A stretch of 64,000 nucleotides of DNA from Zymoseptoria tritici IPO323 (Eukaryota > Ascomycota > Dothideomycetes > Mycosphaerellales > Mycosphaerellaceae), in the NCBI RefSeq assembly GCF_000219625.1, contig NC_018210.1, forward strand, positions 1,426,001-1,490,000, written 5' to 3'. Position 1 is the first letter of the stretch; every line of letters begins with the position of its first letter. The notes under the pieces are model-generated. The model saw only the letters and a list, made by a program, of their open reading frames with translations. It was not told where the DNA came from and did no database searches. This document shows positions 22,309 to 32,534 of this stretch, piece by piece. A program made the position numbers and the translations under genes.

Positions 22309-23450
22309 CTAGTATAGCGCTAGCGCTACCGGCGGTAGAGTTAGAGGTAGAGCCGGAGCTAGTTTAGCCTTCGTAATAATCCTTCGTAGATACGACTCGA
22401 GGTAGCTACTTAACTCCTTCTTAAGGTAGGGTTTAGCGGCGACGGCGAGGTTAGGGTTTGCTAACAACTCTATTAAAAGTAGGTCCTTATCGTCGTCGCT
22501 AATATCTACGAGCACGCCTACTTCCGAGAGCCGCTTACTTACTAGCTCTAATAGGGTTTGCTCCTTCTCCTTCTACTTATCCTTCTTCGCTAGGGCGGCA
22601 ACGGTAAGCTGTAATAGTGTTACTATCTTTACTAATGCCTTTAGATACTAAGGATTAACCTTGCTAATAATAGACTCCCTCTTAGCCTTCTTCGAGCGTT
22701 CCTTATTATCCCTTTCTAACTATACGGCTCTTAGGATCTACTCGCTTCCTTCTACCTCTTCGACCTTAATGTTCTACGACTCGCGCTCCTCGAAAGCATC
22801 CTCGTCTATACCGCCCTCGGAATCGTCGCCGCTCTTAGCTCTACCCTTACCCTTATCCTCGGAAGGAGTAGCTAGATTACGGCCGTTTGTAGTATACTCG
22901 CCGGTAGCTATATTAGAGCCTATAATCGCAAAGATAGCTTCCGAGAATAGTAGACAATTATCTCTAAACGGCTCGTACTTAGGGTAAGCTTTGTAATAGG
23001 CTACTTCGACGTCCTCGTCTACTAGCTTCGTAGGGTGTCTATTCTATCTACTAATATACTTTAGGTAAGCAGCATATAGTATATATGCCTTCTTTAGGTT
23101 ACGCTACTTGTTCCCTAGCGACTAAGCGTTAAAGAAATGCTATTACCGGTTATAAAACTTATAAGTAATAGGTCGTAAGTCCCTCTTCGAGAACGAGTTG
23201 TTATACTATATAAGAGCGCGGTTCTTAAGCCTTAACAACGCCTCTAACAACACGGATATCTCCTTATTAGCTTAGCGACTAAGCCGTAGTAGCTTACTAC
23301 TATATTTAAGCTACTTCTTCTACTTCTTCCGCGGCTTCTTACTCTTACTCTTACTAGATCTAGGCACTACTACTACCTTACTATTATTATCTTCCTTATT
23401 ATTAGTCTTATCCTTCGACCTACGCTTATAGCTAGAGGCTAGCTCCTTGC
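22309..23450 (-). pseudogene. Harbinger second ORF, Myb/SANT-like relic
   Basis: On the minus strand a relic reads from about 23,450 down to 22,309. It starts with a Lys/Arg/Ser-rich part and continues with AYYKAYPKYEPFRDNCLLFS and AIIGSNIATGEYTTNGRNLA, then an acidic linker, a helical part and an open C-terminal stretch at 22,309-22,515 (ISDDDKDLLLIELLANPN). In PIF/Harbinger elements the second gene encodes a Myb/SANT-type protein needed for DNA recognition and nuclear import of the transposase. The Myb helix itself was not read clearly, so the family name rests mainly on position in the element. Confidence 0.6.
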
Positions 23451-23838
23451 CCTTCTTCTTCTTCTATAGTATTAGCTCGGTCGGCATTGCGAAGAATAGT
23501 ATATATATAACGAGTAGACTAGATAACCGCCTACAATACGTATATAACGCGCTCGGTAACGCGATATTGCTACGGACTCGGAAGGTTTATAACTATGCCG
23601 TTTATAGCACCGTACGGGCTAGAGCTATAGCAATTAATCGACTATAGTGTCGATTAATTGTAAAACCACTAGGACAGCTATATACTAACCTTATGTAGAT
23701 ATAGAGCAGCGAGATTAAGCATGCAGCAAATAACTAGTTAATTTATAGCGACGGTAAGGTAAACGGTTGGAAGAATGGCCATTATCTGCCGTTTTGACCA
23801 AATAACTGATTAATTCGTAGGAGGTAAACGCACCCTTA

Positions 23839-24245
23839 TTACTGCAGTCGAGACTGCACGAAAGCGAACTTCAAGTCGCACAAGAAAGTATGCTCGAGAT
23901 CGGTCCAGGCGTATGCGGAGAGCGCGGACTATTAGGATTCTGTGAGGAGTCGAGCGTCGCCGAAGGAGGGATTTCGAGGGGGTTTGCAGAAGTGGCAGGC
24001 TAAGACGTAAGCCGCCTTGGACGGAAGATGGAAAGGCGGTCGGCGTGCGTTTAGGCCTAGCTCAACTTCGTGCGGTGCAGTTGTTTATGTTTGTTCGGCG
24101 GAGGCCCCGACGGTAGTAATATGCCTCCAGGAGCACGGTAAAGGAATCGAACCTTTATACATCTATACGCGCCGGTCTTACCCTATAGTAGGGGTGAACT
24201 AATGCCTCGCGTTCTGCACCCTATTAGGTAGGCGCGTTACGAGGT
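23839..24245. other. Island of non-mutated DNA between two dead transposons, with a tRNA-like relic
   Basis: Starting at the right Harbinger flank, CpA and TpG return to normal for about 400 bp. The sequence is probably old single-copy target DNA that escaped RIP. No protein gene was recognised. On the minus strand at about 24,212-24,132 a T-arm with a perfect 5-bp stem (AAAGG/CCTTT) around TTCGATT is followed by CGTGCTCC. A 5' segment GAACGCG could pair with it at six of seven positions. D and anticodon arms do not fold well, so it is at best a tRNA-derived relic. Confidence 0.4.
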
Positions 24246-24299
24246 ACGAACATAGTATAATCGCCTATGTTAGACGTACGCCCTAGAACTAGGGTACTA

Positions 24300-27200
24300 A
24301 TTTACTCGTTGCGTCTAATATTATGTACTAGAGGCAGAAGGGGCCCTTTAACACTTTTATGCCTTTAGCCTCCTTACCCTATAGCTTTTTAAAGGTTGCC
24401 GGTAGACACTACTTACTATTATAAACCTCCGACATCGCTGCCGCCCTATCGGTAAAGATATAGCGTTTTAGCGATTCTATAAAGTAACTCTTCGCTAACT
24501 CCTCCTACTAATAGTTCGCCCTCTTGCTAAAGGAGTGCGATAGGTAGCACTTCTATAGTAACTAGAAGGCAACCTAGTAGATTGTAAGCTAACGCCTCTT
24601 ATCTAGCCCTCGGAGGGGTAGTCCGATTGCTAGTAGACTAATTAATTCCTTTAATATAGTAAACTTAAAGAACGGTAGTGCCTAGAGCTTATTAGCGATT
24701 CGCTGCTATACTAGGCGTACCTCCGTCTAGACGGACTTCGCTATTACACAATCTATCCAAATGTAGGAACATTTAAGGTTAGCTATGTTAATTAGGTACT
24801 ACTATTGCTCCTCTAGTATCTAATCGAGCCGCCGGCCAGTCCTAACCTCCCTATAAAGGAGACGCTAGATAAGGTCGCCGGTCTTTAGGACACTGTATAG
24901 CACCCTTGCTCTACGCTACAGTTTCTCTGCGGTTAACTCCCTACTAGGAACTAACCTGTTATATACCGCTATCGTGCTAACGACTTTAAAAGTAAAGTCG
25001 GTCGTTAAGAGCCGTCGCTCTAGGAACGCTTAGTACATCGTTCGGAAGCCGGTCTAAAATAGGCTTAGTTCGACTAGGTCGTCCTCGTTCTTTAGACCGC
25101 CTTTACAACGAAGGGCTGCAACTAGCATACCGCCGCCGTAAAGAGGCTTATAATACACCTCGCTAATAGTGCGGTGCCTTCGCATCGCGGAGGCGTACTT
25201 AATTAGAAGGCTATTAATAAACCGCTAAACTACAACGAGGGCACGTCCACTCTACACGCTATTAAATGTTAGCGGTGCGACAAAAGTTTAGGCCTCCTCG
25301 TCCTATAGATTAATTAATTAGCGTACTCCTGCTTCCTACAATATTAGCTAAACTCGCGCTGCCTATTTAGGTGCCCCGTGTCCTTCTCTCGACCTAGCAA
25401 GTAGGTAATAGAAGATCGGTATACCTAGGACGTCTGCTCGTGTTGCTAGAGGCTTAAATTAGAATATGCTGTCCTCTAGGTAGAGGACGTGCATCTTTCT
25501 CTATGCGAGCTAGTAGGAGCCGAATGTGCCTAGTAGCGCGCGTATAGCTGTCGACTACCTTTAAAACTACGGGTACTTTAACGCCGCCGATATTAGCTTG
25601 CCCCTTATATACCGAATTAATATCTCCGTTACGATTCGAACCTAGGGGAGGTTAGGGTTAGTCGAAGCGCGGATAGCTACAGATGCGACAGAGGCATCGA
25701 CTATCGAGTCGAGGTCCTAGCAGCTAATGCCTCCGTGTTTAAGGACATAGTAGGCATACAAGCCCTTTATAGCTCCTCGTAAGCGGTTATTCTACACTAA
25801 TTAGTAATACTCCTTCGTAAGCTGTTTGCGGACGTCCGCGGGGATATAAAGGAATTTAACGTAATAGCGTAAAATAGATATAAGCATTAAGTTCGCTACT
25901 ATTACTCGTCCTTTTAACGAGAGGAACAACTTAAGCTATATATCCGACCTATCTACGTACTTTTAGATTATTCTCTACTAGAAGGCTTCGAGCTGCTTCT
26001 TTGTATCGATACCTACTAGTATACCTAGGTAAATATACAGGTTCTCCGTAGACACTAGTTGTATACTAGGGATATATATAGGTAGTACGTTGCTAACTTT
26101 AAGTAGAAAGGACTTCGACTAGTTAATTCGAGCACCCGAGCTAGAATTGTACGTATTAAGGAGTTTAACTGCTATATCGGCTTCCGCCTAGTTGCGCAAG
26201 ATAATCTAAGTATCGTCTGCGAAGAGTCTAATCTTAATAAGCATATTTCTAACCGTCGTTCCTCTAATTCTTAGATCTTTAAGGACCGTAAGGGCTAGAG
26301 CCTTTATTACCGCAATAAATAGTATATAGCTAATCGGGTCTCCCTGTCGGACACCGCTTTTTACTATAACGAATTTACTAAGGAAACTATTAATATATAC
26401 TCTAATGCGTGTATCTATGTAGAGAACTCTTAACTACTAGATAAACCGCTCTAGTATTCTAAGCTTCGAGAGGCACTCCTATAGATATATATAACTAACC
26501 TGGTCGTACGCTTTTTCTTAATTAAGGAAGAGGATAGCTATGCCTTCTTCCTCTAGAGGCGGCGCGCCGTTGTTGCTAGGGGCATGTAGGTCGATAAGGT
26601 ACTAAATCGTATAGACGTTGTCGTTAATTAGACGTCCTAGAAGGAACGCAGTTTAATATAACCTAATTACGTTTAATAGCGCCTTAACTAACCTTTGCAT
26701 TAACACTTCGGTGTAGATCTTATAGTCTACGTTTATTAGGGACAGCGGTCGGTAGTTCTTTAGGTTAGAGCGTTCGCCTTTGTTCTTAAATAATATTGTT
26801 AAGACACCTTCTGTCTATCCTTCCGGTGTTGTTCCTACCTTATTAATTTAATTAAATAGAGCAGCTATCCGATAGCAGACTTTAGGCGCCTTTTAGGCAT
26901 TCCTTTCTTTGTCGTACCTAGAGTACTCTACGTCCTATCCTCGTAGTTTCTTGCCCTCTCTTAGGCTATCTCGTTCCCCTTTGATTTAGCGTATAAGAGA
27001 CTTATAGAGTTTACAAGGCAGGCTATTAATACCCGGCGACTTACCTATAGCCGTACGCTGTATCGATGCTAATACCTCTATAGGGCTAATCTGCCGAACG
27101 AGGTTCTCCGCGTCTTCTTAGGGGACTACCTTTGTATATAAGTTAATTAGTATCCTACGTGCGCTATTATCTAACGGCTTTATATTATATAAGTAACCGT

Positions 27201-28470
27201 AGAAGTCTGCCGCTATTTAAGTTATCTCCGTAGGGTCTGTCTTAACTATACCGTCTAGCCCGCTAAGGCCCTTAATAAGCTTTATATTAAATACCTTCGC
27301 GCGGGCGTAGAACTACTTTGTCGGCTTCTCGTTGTATAGCTGCTTCTTAGCATACGTAGCGTACGAATACGCCTTATGTTGCTACTCGGCTAGACATTGC
27401 TACTACACTTTAACCGCCGCTATACGATCTTCGAGTCTAAAGTCGGGCTTAGCAATCGAACGCTGTTTTACTAAATTGTCGCGCCTTTTTATTAGGTTGT
27501 ACGCTAGCTTACCCCGTTTCTTATACATTTCGGTAGCTATTTCTTTGTACGCCTTCTAAATAGCCGCTTTAAACGATAACTACTCGGTAATAGGATTAAT
27601 ACCGGGCAGAACTTTAATAGAGTTATTTAGGCTATTCGGTATCTACTACCTATCGAGTAGTATCGGGTTTAACCTCTATCGACCGGGACTACGCTAGGCG
27701 TTAGCCTCGAATCGGAGCTTTACTTCTACACTATAGTGATCGGTGTGTAGTCCTAAATAAACAATCCCCTAATCTCTCGCTATATAGAGCTAATCGTCTC
27801 GGACGTAGAGACAGTTAATCCGCGAGCAACCTCTTCCTCCTTTATAAAACGAGAATTCTACTATGTTAGGGTTGGTTTCTCGCTAGCCGTTAATTAGTAT
27901 AATCTCGTTTCTACCTAGTGTAGTAAGTAGGGCGTTGTTCGCGTCTACGAGAGACCTTCGTACACTCGAACGGGTCCTCTTATCTATTAGAAGGAGGGCC
28001 TAGTTCTAATTACCGCCTACAATATTATAGGCCTTAATCGCTTAAGTCCCTTAAATGCTCTATGTTACATTAGTTAACTAAGTAAGGCGTTAGCCTTTAT
28101 TAGTTGGACAATATACGCTAGAGACGACTAAAGGCCGTCCCTTATATACAACTTTAACTACTAGCAACTTACCTACGTAGTCCTTGTAGATAATATAGTC
28201 CTTAGGGTCCTAAGCGGTAGTGTTAGAGTTAATTATTATAGCGACTCCCCCTACGAACGCGCTATCCGTCTCGACTAAATAGCTCGTAATCGCAATTAAT
28301 AGGAAGGCGGACACATTTTCTACTACGATGTCCTCTGTTAGACGGGTGTCTTAAACGAGGAGGACATTAATATAGTTTATACTTATTATAATAATCAAAC
28401 TACGGAACCGGGCGGGGTTTCGTATTAAAGACATATTAAGGGAACGAACAACTATATTAGTGTAACTTAT
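24300..28470 (-). pseudogene. LINE ORF2 relic: endonuclease and reverse transcriptase
   Basis: Reading the minus strand, the endonuclease part (about 28,450-27,640) includes VSSVYCPTN, SRINCLYV and GLHTDHYSVEV (Thr-Asp-His at 27,740-27,750), matching the catalytic end of APE-type LINE endonucleases. The RT follows, with SGVRQGDPIS (GDPIS at 26,329-26,343) and IRLFADDT (FADD at 26,212-26,223). These are the template-grip and catalytic boxes of non-LTR reverse transcriptases. Unlike the Gypsy relic, the FADD box survived. Beyond it about 1.9 kb of C-terminal sequence was not assigned to a domain; an RNase H was looked for and not confirmed. Stops at Gln/Trp codons make it non-functional. Confidence 0.8.
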
Positions 28471-28499
28471 TAATCTATAACTAGTTTTGTCTACGTTAA

Positions 28500-30200
28500 A
28501 CCCTCTAGCAGCTTTTTACCGGAGAACTAGTAACCGATAATATCGGGGTACTCGGTCGCTCGATAAGAAGACTTACCGCACGCCTCGCACTTGCTACTAG
28601 CTAGGTTTACCGCCCTAAACCGAACTATAAATAGCTTCGTATGTCTCCTATACGGCTTGCCGACCGGGACCTTAAAGGAGGTTATTCCTATAACGCTATT
28701 AAAGATAACGACAACGATGTCCGACCAGGCTATACCGAGTCGTAACTAACCTATCTAGTAAGGGATGTCCTTGCGCGTCTTTATGCTTATAATGGCACAA
28801 GCAATTAAATACGCGTCGTCGCGAGTAAGGCGATTAGCAATAAAGGCCCTTAGTGCTCCTGTTCGGAAGATTAACGTTGCGCACTTATGCCCTCGAATAA
28901 CGACTAGTCGTCCTTCGGCACCCTACGCTGCCTCTATACTGCTACATTATAGTACCTAACTATTCGCATCTATCTAGCTCTAATAAAGAAGGTCCGAGAC
29001 AGTAAGGACCGAGGTCGTTACCGTAACGAATACTTCTTTACGCGAGAGCTTAATATTACTACCTCGGAGGGCTAGTGCGAGTTTGACATATAGGTGCATG
29101 CTATCCCCGTATTAAGACCGGCCAGGAGCGACTTCTACCTCGCCGCGCTTATAACTCCTCGAGAAGGCGACCTTTAGCTCTATATAAGGAGCCGAGGATA
29201 CCTTCGGAGGTACAAAAGACAGGAGGGGAGTCGAGGTAGTAGATAATCCTAATACTAATAAGTTACGGAACGAGCTAGATAAGTAATCTACCTCGGTCGA
29301 GCGACTAGGGCGTTTCGTACCTTTTCCTTTAGTTGTCGGGGCCGACATTAGTACCTTTAGCTCCTTTGCCTTCGCCGCAGCCTTCTTCGTAGGCGGCTTT
29401 AATAGGCTAGCCTTATTGTTGTCCTTACCCTTTAATGCGGGTTTAGGCTTCGACGCCGCACTCTTGTCCGCTTTAGCCTTCTTACTAATAACCTTAGCCG
29501 GCGAGGTAGGGTTAGTCTTAACCCTACGCTTGCCGGTTACACTTTCTAAGCTAGAGGAGCTTAACTTAGAGGCTACTAATTGCTTTATCGCTAACGCGTA
29601 TGTCTTTAATAGTGCTACGGATTTATCGACGAAGGGATTAAAGCGCGGCGTAGCGGGTACGGTAAAGTTTAATAAGGGGACTTAAATAGTCTCCTTAACG
29701 GCTTTATCGTCCGCCGACCCTATTTCGATATCTCTATTAATGTCCTCGCCCTCGGATAAGGTAGAACTAGCAACCGCCGCGGTGTTATCCCTAGCTTTGC
29801 TAGGAACCGCCTTAGATTTGGTAACCTTACCGGGGCAAGGATTACTAACCTAGTAGACCGTACTATATACGCTATGCGGCTTAGCCGGCTTTTTACTACG
29901 CTCCTTCGCCTCTTCCGCGTCTTTAACGCGCTCGTCTCGCTTCTCCTTGCCCTTGCCCTTCTTAGTCTCCTATCGACGTGCCTTCGCATTAATCTTCTCT
30001 TGTTTCTCGTTAGCCTCGTCGGCCTAGTCGATCTTCTTCGAGGAGGAGGATAGCGTTAGTTTGTCTATAACTTTCTTGTAGCTAAGTAGCTAACGAGCAT
30101 ACTAGTTAGTATCTAAATCGTAATCCATTTCGAATAGAGCATTAATATCGGACGCGTCTAACTTATATTCCCCGGGCTTTGGTTAATTCTTACGGTAGTG
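28500..30200 (-). pseudogene. LINE ORF1 (gag-like) relic with mutated zinc knuckle
   Basis: The minus-strand frame carries basic, Ser/Thr-rich segments (for example the open part at 29,348-29,112) followed near the end by CEACGKSSYRATEYP at 28,589-28,545. If each Tyr is taken as RIP product of His or Cys, the spacing is C-x2-C-x4-H-x4-C, exactly a CCHC zinc knuckle. It precedes the endonuclease-RT ORF on the same strand, as in LINEs that encode a nucleic-acid chaperone first. The N-terminal limit is unclear. Confidence 0.65.
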
Positions 30201-30770
30201 TCTATTAACGGGTTTAAAGCTGGAGGAATAACTCTTTAATAAGGAATTTTCGCCGGCTCGCGTAAACATCGCATTTGCTTTATGCGCTATAGGCTTGCAG
30301 ATCGGTGTTACTTTTCGGGTATACTTCTTTATAAAAAATAGGGGCAGTTCGTAATATTTAAAACCTATTATAGGCGCCGCGCCAGCTCTAGACGGTTTAG
30401 TAGGGTTAGGTGTTATGTTCGTACTAATCGGTAGTTAGGAGAGGAAGTCGCATTACCCGAAGGTATACGAGCGGGTCCTCTCTTTAAACCGATAGGCGAG
30501 CACGTCCACTTAATCCGCCGGCCTAATAAGGGGCTAAGCGCTTAGGTCCGAATTACACTATTACACCGTAGGTAAAAACTTAATCGCCCTACTTATTAAA
30601 CCGACCTCGTATCGGGGCAACCCTGCTACCGCTAGGCAGAGGAGGGAACCTAGAGCGGAGTAAGTCGAGGGTAGCGTAGTACTGCGCGCGAAACGTATTA
30701 GAGAGGGTCTGTCGAGGTCGCTAGCGGCGTACGTATAGTATAAAGTCGTGTTTAAGAGCCTAGCACAGTA

Positions 30771-31190
30771 TCAGTTCAAGTCGTGCTATTCGTTTTGCTT
30801 AGTTAAAGAAAACTCAGCTAATTAATCCCTTAGAGCGTCTACGAAGAGGCAATAGCATACGCTTAGAAGCATCAGACGACAAGCAGATCTAAATGCTCCC
30901 TAAGTCGTTTATCAATCGTCACTGCGAGCAGTTCGAATTGACTCCCTTCCACAGGGGGCCTGGCTTAACTTCAAGACATCGTGCAGGGCGTCTGAGTAAG
31001 GTATCAGATGGTGTCGGTCTAGTTCTATTTCCGGCACCTGTCTGGGCACGTCTTGCCCTTGACTCCTTGAGATCGTCCAATGCAGGGAAACGCAAGAACA
31101 GTCCAGTAATCCTCGCTCTGGCCGGCTGTTCGAATTCGAGACCAAGCTCCATCGCGCAGGCCCAATATGGACACCGTACGAGATCTCGGG
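30771..31190. other. Border of the RIP block; intergenic DNA, nothing recognised
   Basis: From about 30,770 onward CpA and TpG reappear at normal frequency, so this is the edge between the transposon block and gene-bearing DNA. Several overlapping ORFs of 77-130 codons exist on both strands, but none shows a domain, a signal peptide or a plausible intron-exon model. Confidence 0.6.
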
Positions 31191-31198
31191 CTGGATCT

Positions 31199-31507
31199 GG
31201 GACCTCATATTTGGCGGGAGGCTTTCTCGTATTTGGCGGGCGACATATACAAATTTACTCTGGCAGAATCGCTGTTTTAACTTAGATGCTAAATACGTTG
31301 CAAAGGCCTACGCAACTATGTTAAAAAGTAAGGAGCCGACGTACGAGCGTAGGAGGCTTGCCCTCCGATGCGCGCGAGCACTCGAGGCGGTCCGCAGGGC
31401 TAACATACTATTGTCGTTGTCGAAATAGTCGTTTCGGTAACGATTGTTGGATTTTAGTGGGGCCTCCCGCCAAATATGAGAAATGCTCCCGCCAAATATG
31501 AGGTCCC
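31199..31507. mobile_element. MITE, 309 bp, with 8-bp target duplication
   Basis: The ends are inverted repeats starting GGGACCTCATATTTGGCGGG; the first 22 bases are identical, and imperfect matching continues for about 45 bp. Within each end the core ATTTGGCGGG occurs twice. The element is flanked by CTGGATCT at 31,191-31,198 and 31,508-31,515. It has no coding capacity of its own. An 8-bp duplication fits a non-autonomous hAT element; long internally repeated ends would also fit a Mutator-like one. It shows little RIP. Confidence 0.85.
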
Positions 31508-31515
31508 CTGGATCT

Positions 31516-32300
31516 GGACCTCCTGCATACGTTCGGTCAAGGAGATACCTGGTACATATCCTTGTGATCACGCTATTGTAAGGATCCAATCCAACATGCC
31601 GAGATATTGCCATCGGCAGTCCTGGTATTCATCGCCATTGAAACCGAAAGACTTGACAGCGACCAATGCTTGCATGATGCTACTGCCATCGATGAAGTCT
31701 CCGCTAGTATGTGGGCAATGGCTGCATCCCCCAGGCTTCTTGAGAGAGCCCATGGACCACTCCATTTTCGTTTCCACCGAATTTGTCTCGAACAGGGGCT
31801 CGGTCGATAGTTCTATTGCTGGGGCTCAGGCAAGTACCGATTCCGATGTAACCTCGTACTCCAAAACTGGTACAAAGCTTACTGTGATCAACCCTAGTTG
31901 TGACCTTCTCTAGGATGGGAGTCAAACCACCAAAGCGGACGCAGACGCAAAAAACGACCACTCTGACTGCACCACCAGGCAGAAGTCATATTGCTCGGGC
32001 AATTGCAGGGCAAGGAACGTCCTCGGGAGTCAGATCATGTCGACGACTTTCTTCTCTGCTGCGACCAAGTTGAGGTCTGAGCAGAACTCAATTGCTACGG
32101 CAGATTGACCCATCGGAGTGCCGTCCGTCCGAATCTGGCCTAAGGTTGAAGGCCTGTCAAAGTGGAATGAGGTCCAATATTGCCCCTGCTTCGCGGAAGT
32201 GGACGGCACTCCATTTCGTTCCAGCGTGTTGTGCTCCTGCGACATGCTCTGAATCTTACGATCATGATGGCCTGAATTGACGGCGACCTTAATCTACAAG
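31516..32300. other. Intergenic DNA with a weak minus-strand ORF
   Basis: Between the MITE and the aspartic protease promoter, a minus-strand ORF at 31,777-31,568 encodes 69 residues. It has a Cys-containing part (CSHCPHTSGDF) and its stop lies about 50 bp from the MITE. The same frame is open upstream to about 31,850, so it could be the last exon of a small secreted-type protein or a gene relic. No start, splice sites or family could be established. Confidence 0.3.
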
Positions 32301-32307
32301 CATGGGG

Positions 32308-32313
32308 TATAAA
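32308..32313 (+). promoter_or_regulatory. TATA box of the aspartic protease gene
   Basis: TATAAA preceded by a G run lies 222 bp upstream of the start codon of the secreted protease. The distance allows a leader of roughly 190 bases. It is the only TATAAA close to this gene on the plus strand. Confidence 0.5.
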
Positions 32314-32534
32314 GTCAGTCGTCGCCGTTGCCATGAACATGCTTCCCGCCTCCCTCGTCCTCCACTTGCACTTCTTGTTCTCGAGAACGAAATCCCGCCT
32401 TTGTCAACCCGCAAGATACGTTCATCGCCTCTACTTTCCTCTATCCCGCAAGATCACCTGCAGCTCTTCTTACTGCATTTGGAAAACGCCTTTCTTGTCC
32501 AACCCAGGAGTCGTACACGTCCACCAACGTCAAG

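Larger units (their letters stand above)
20094..23835. mobile_element. PIF/Harbinger DNA transposon, complete ends, RIP-inactivated
   Basis: The left end GGGTGCGTTTACCTCCTACG at 20,094 and the right end at 23,835 are inverted repeats matching at 36 of the first 37 positions; the one difference is a C/T that RIP explains. Both ends are flanked by TTA (20,091-20,093 and 23,836-23,838), the 3-bp duplication typical of PIF/Harbinger. Part of the left end recurs in inverted form at about 20,155-20,195. Two genes lie inside, in convergent orientation: a transposase on plus and a Myb/SANT-type partner protein on minus, the usual two-gene set of this superfamily. Length is 3,742 bp. In-frame TAA/TAG stops show it is dead. 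Confidence 0.9.
24246..30770 (-). mobile_element. Non-LTR (LINE) retrotransposon, RIP-inactivated
   Basis: The minus strand reads 5' to 3' from about 30.3 kb down to about 24.25 kb. It holds a gag-like ORF1 with a CCHC knuckle, an endonuclease, a reverse transcriptase and a long C-terminal part. This order (ORF1, APE-type endonuclease, RT) is that of Tad1-like or related LINEs of filamentous fungi. Both limits are estimates: the right one from where normal composition returns (about 30.77 kb), the left one from the change at about 24,245. No tail or target duplication was found. Stops are TAA/TAG at Gln/Trp positions throughout. Confidence 0.75.

Noticed and set aside
30893..31285. Plus-strand ORF of 130 codons entering the MITE
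   Set aside because: It crosses the MITE border, shows no domain and has competing frames on the other strand.
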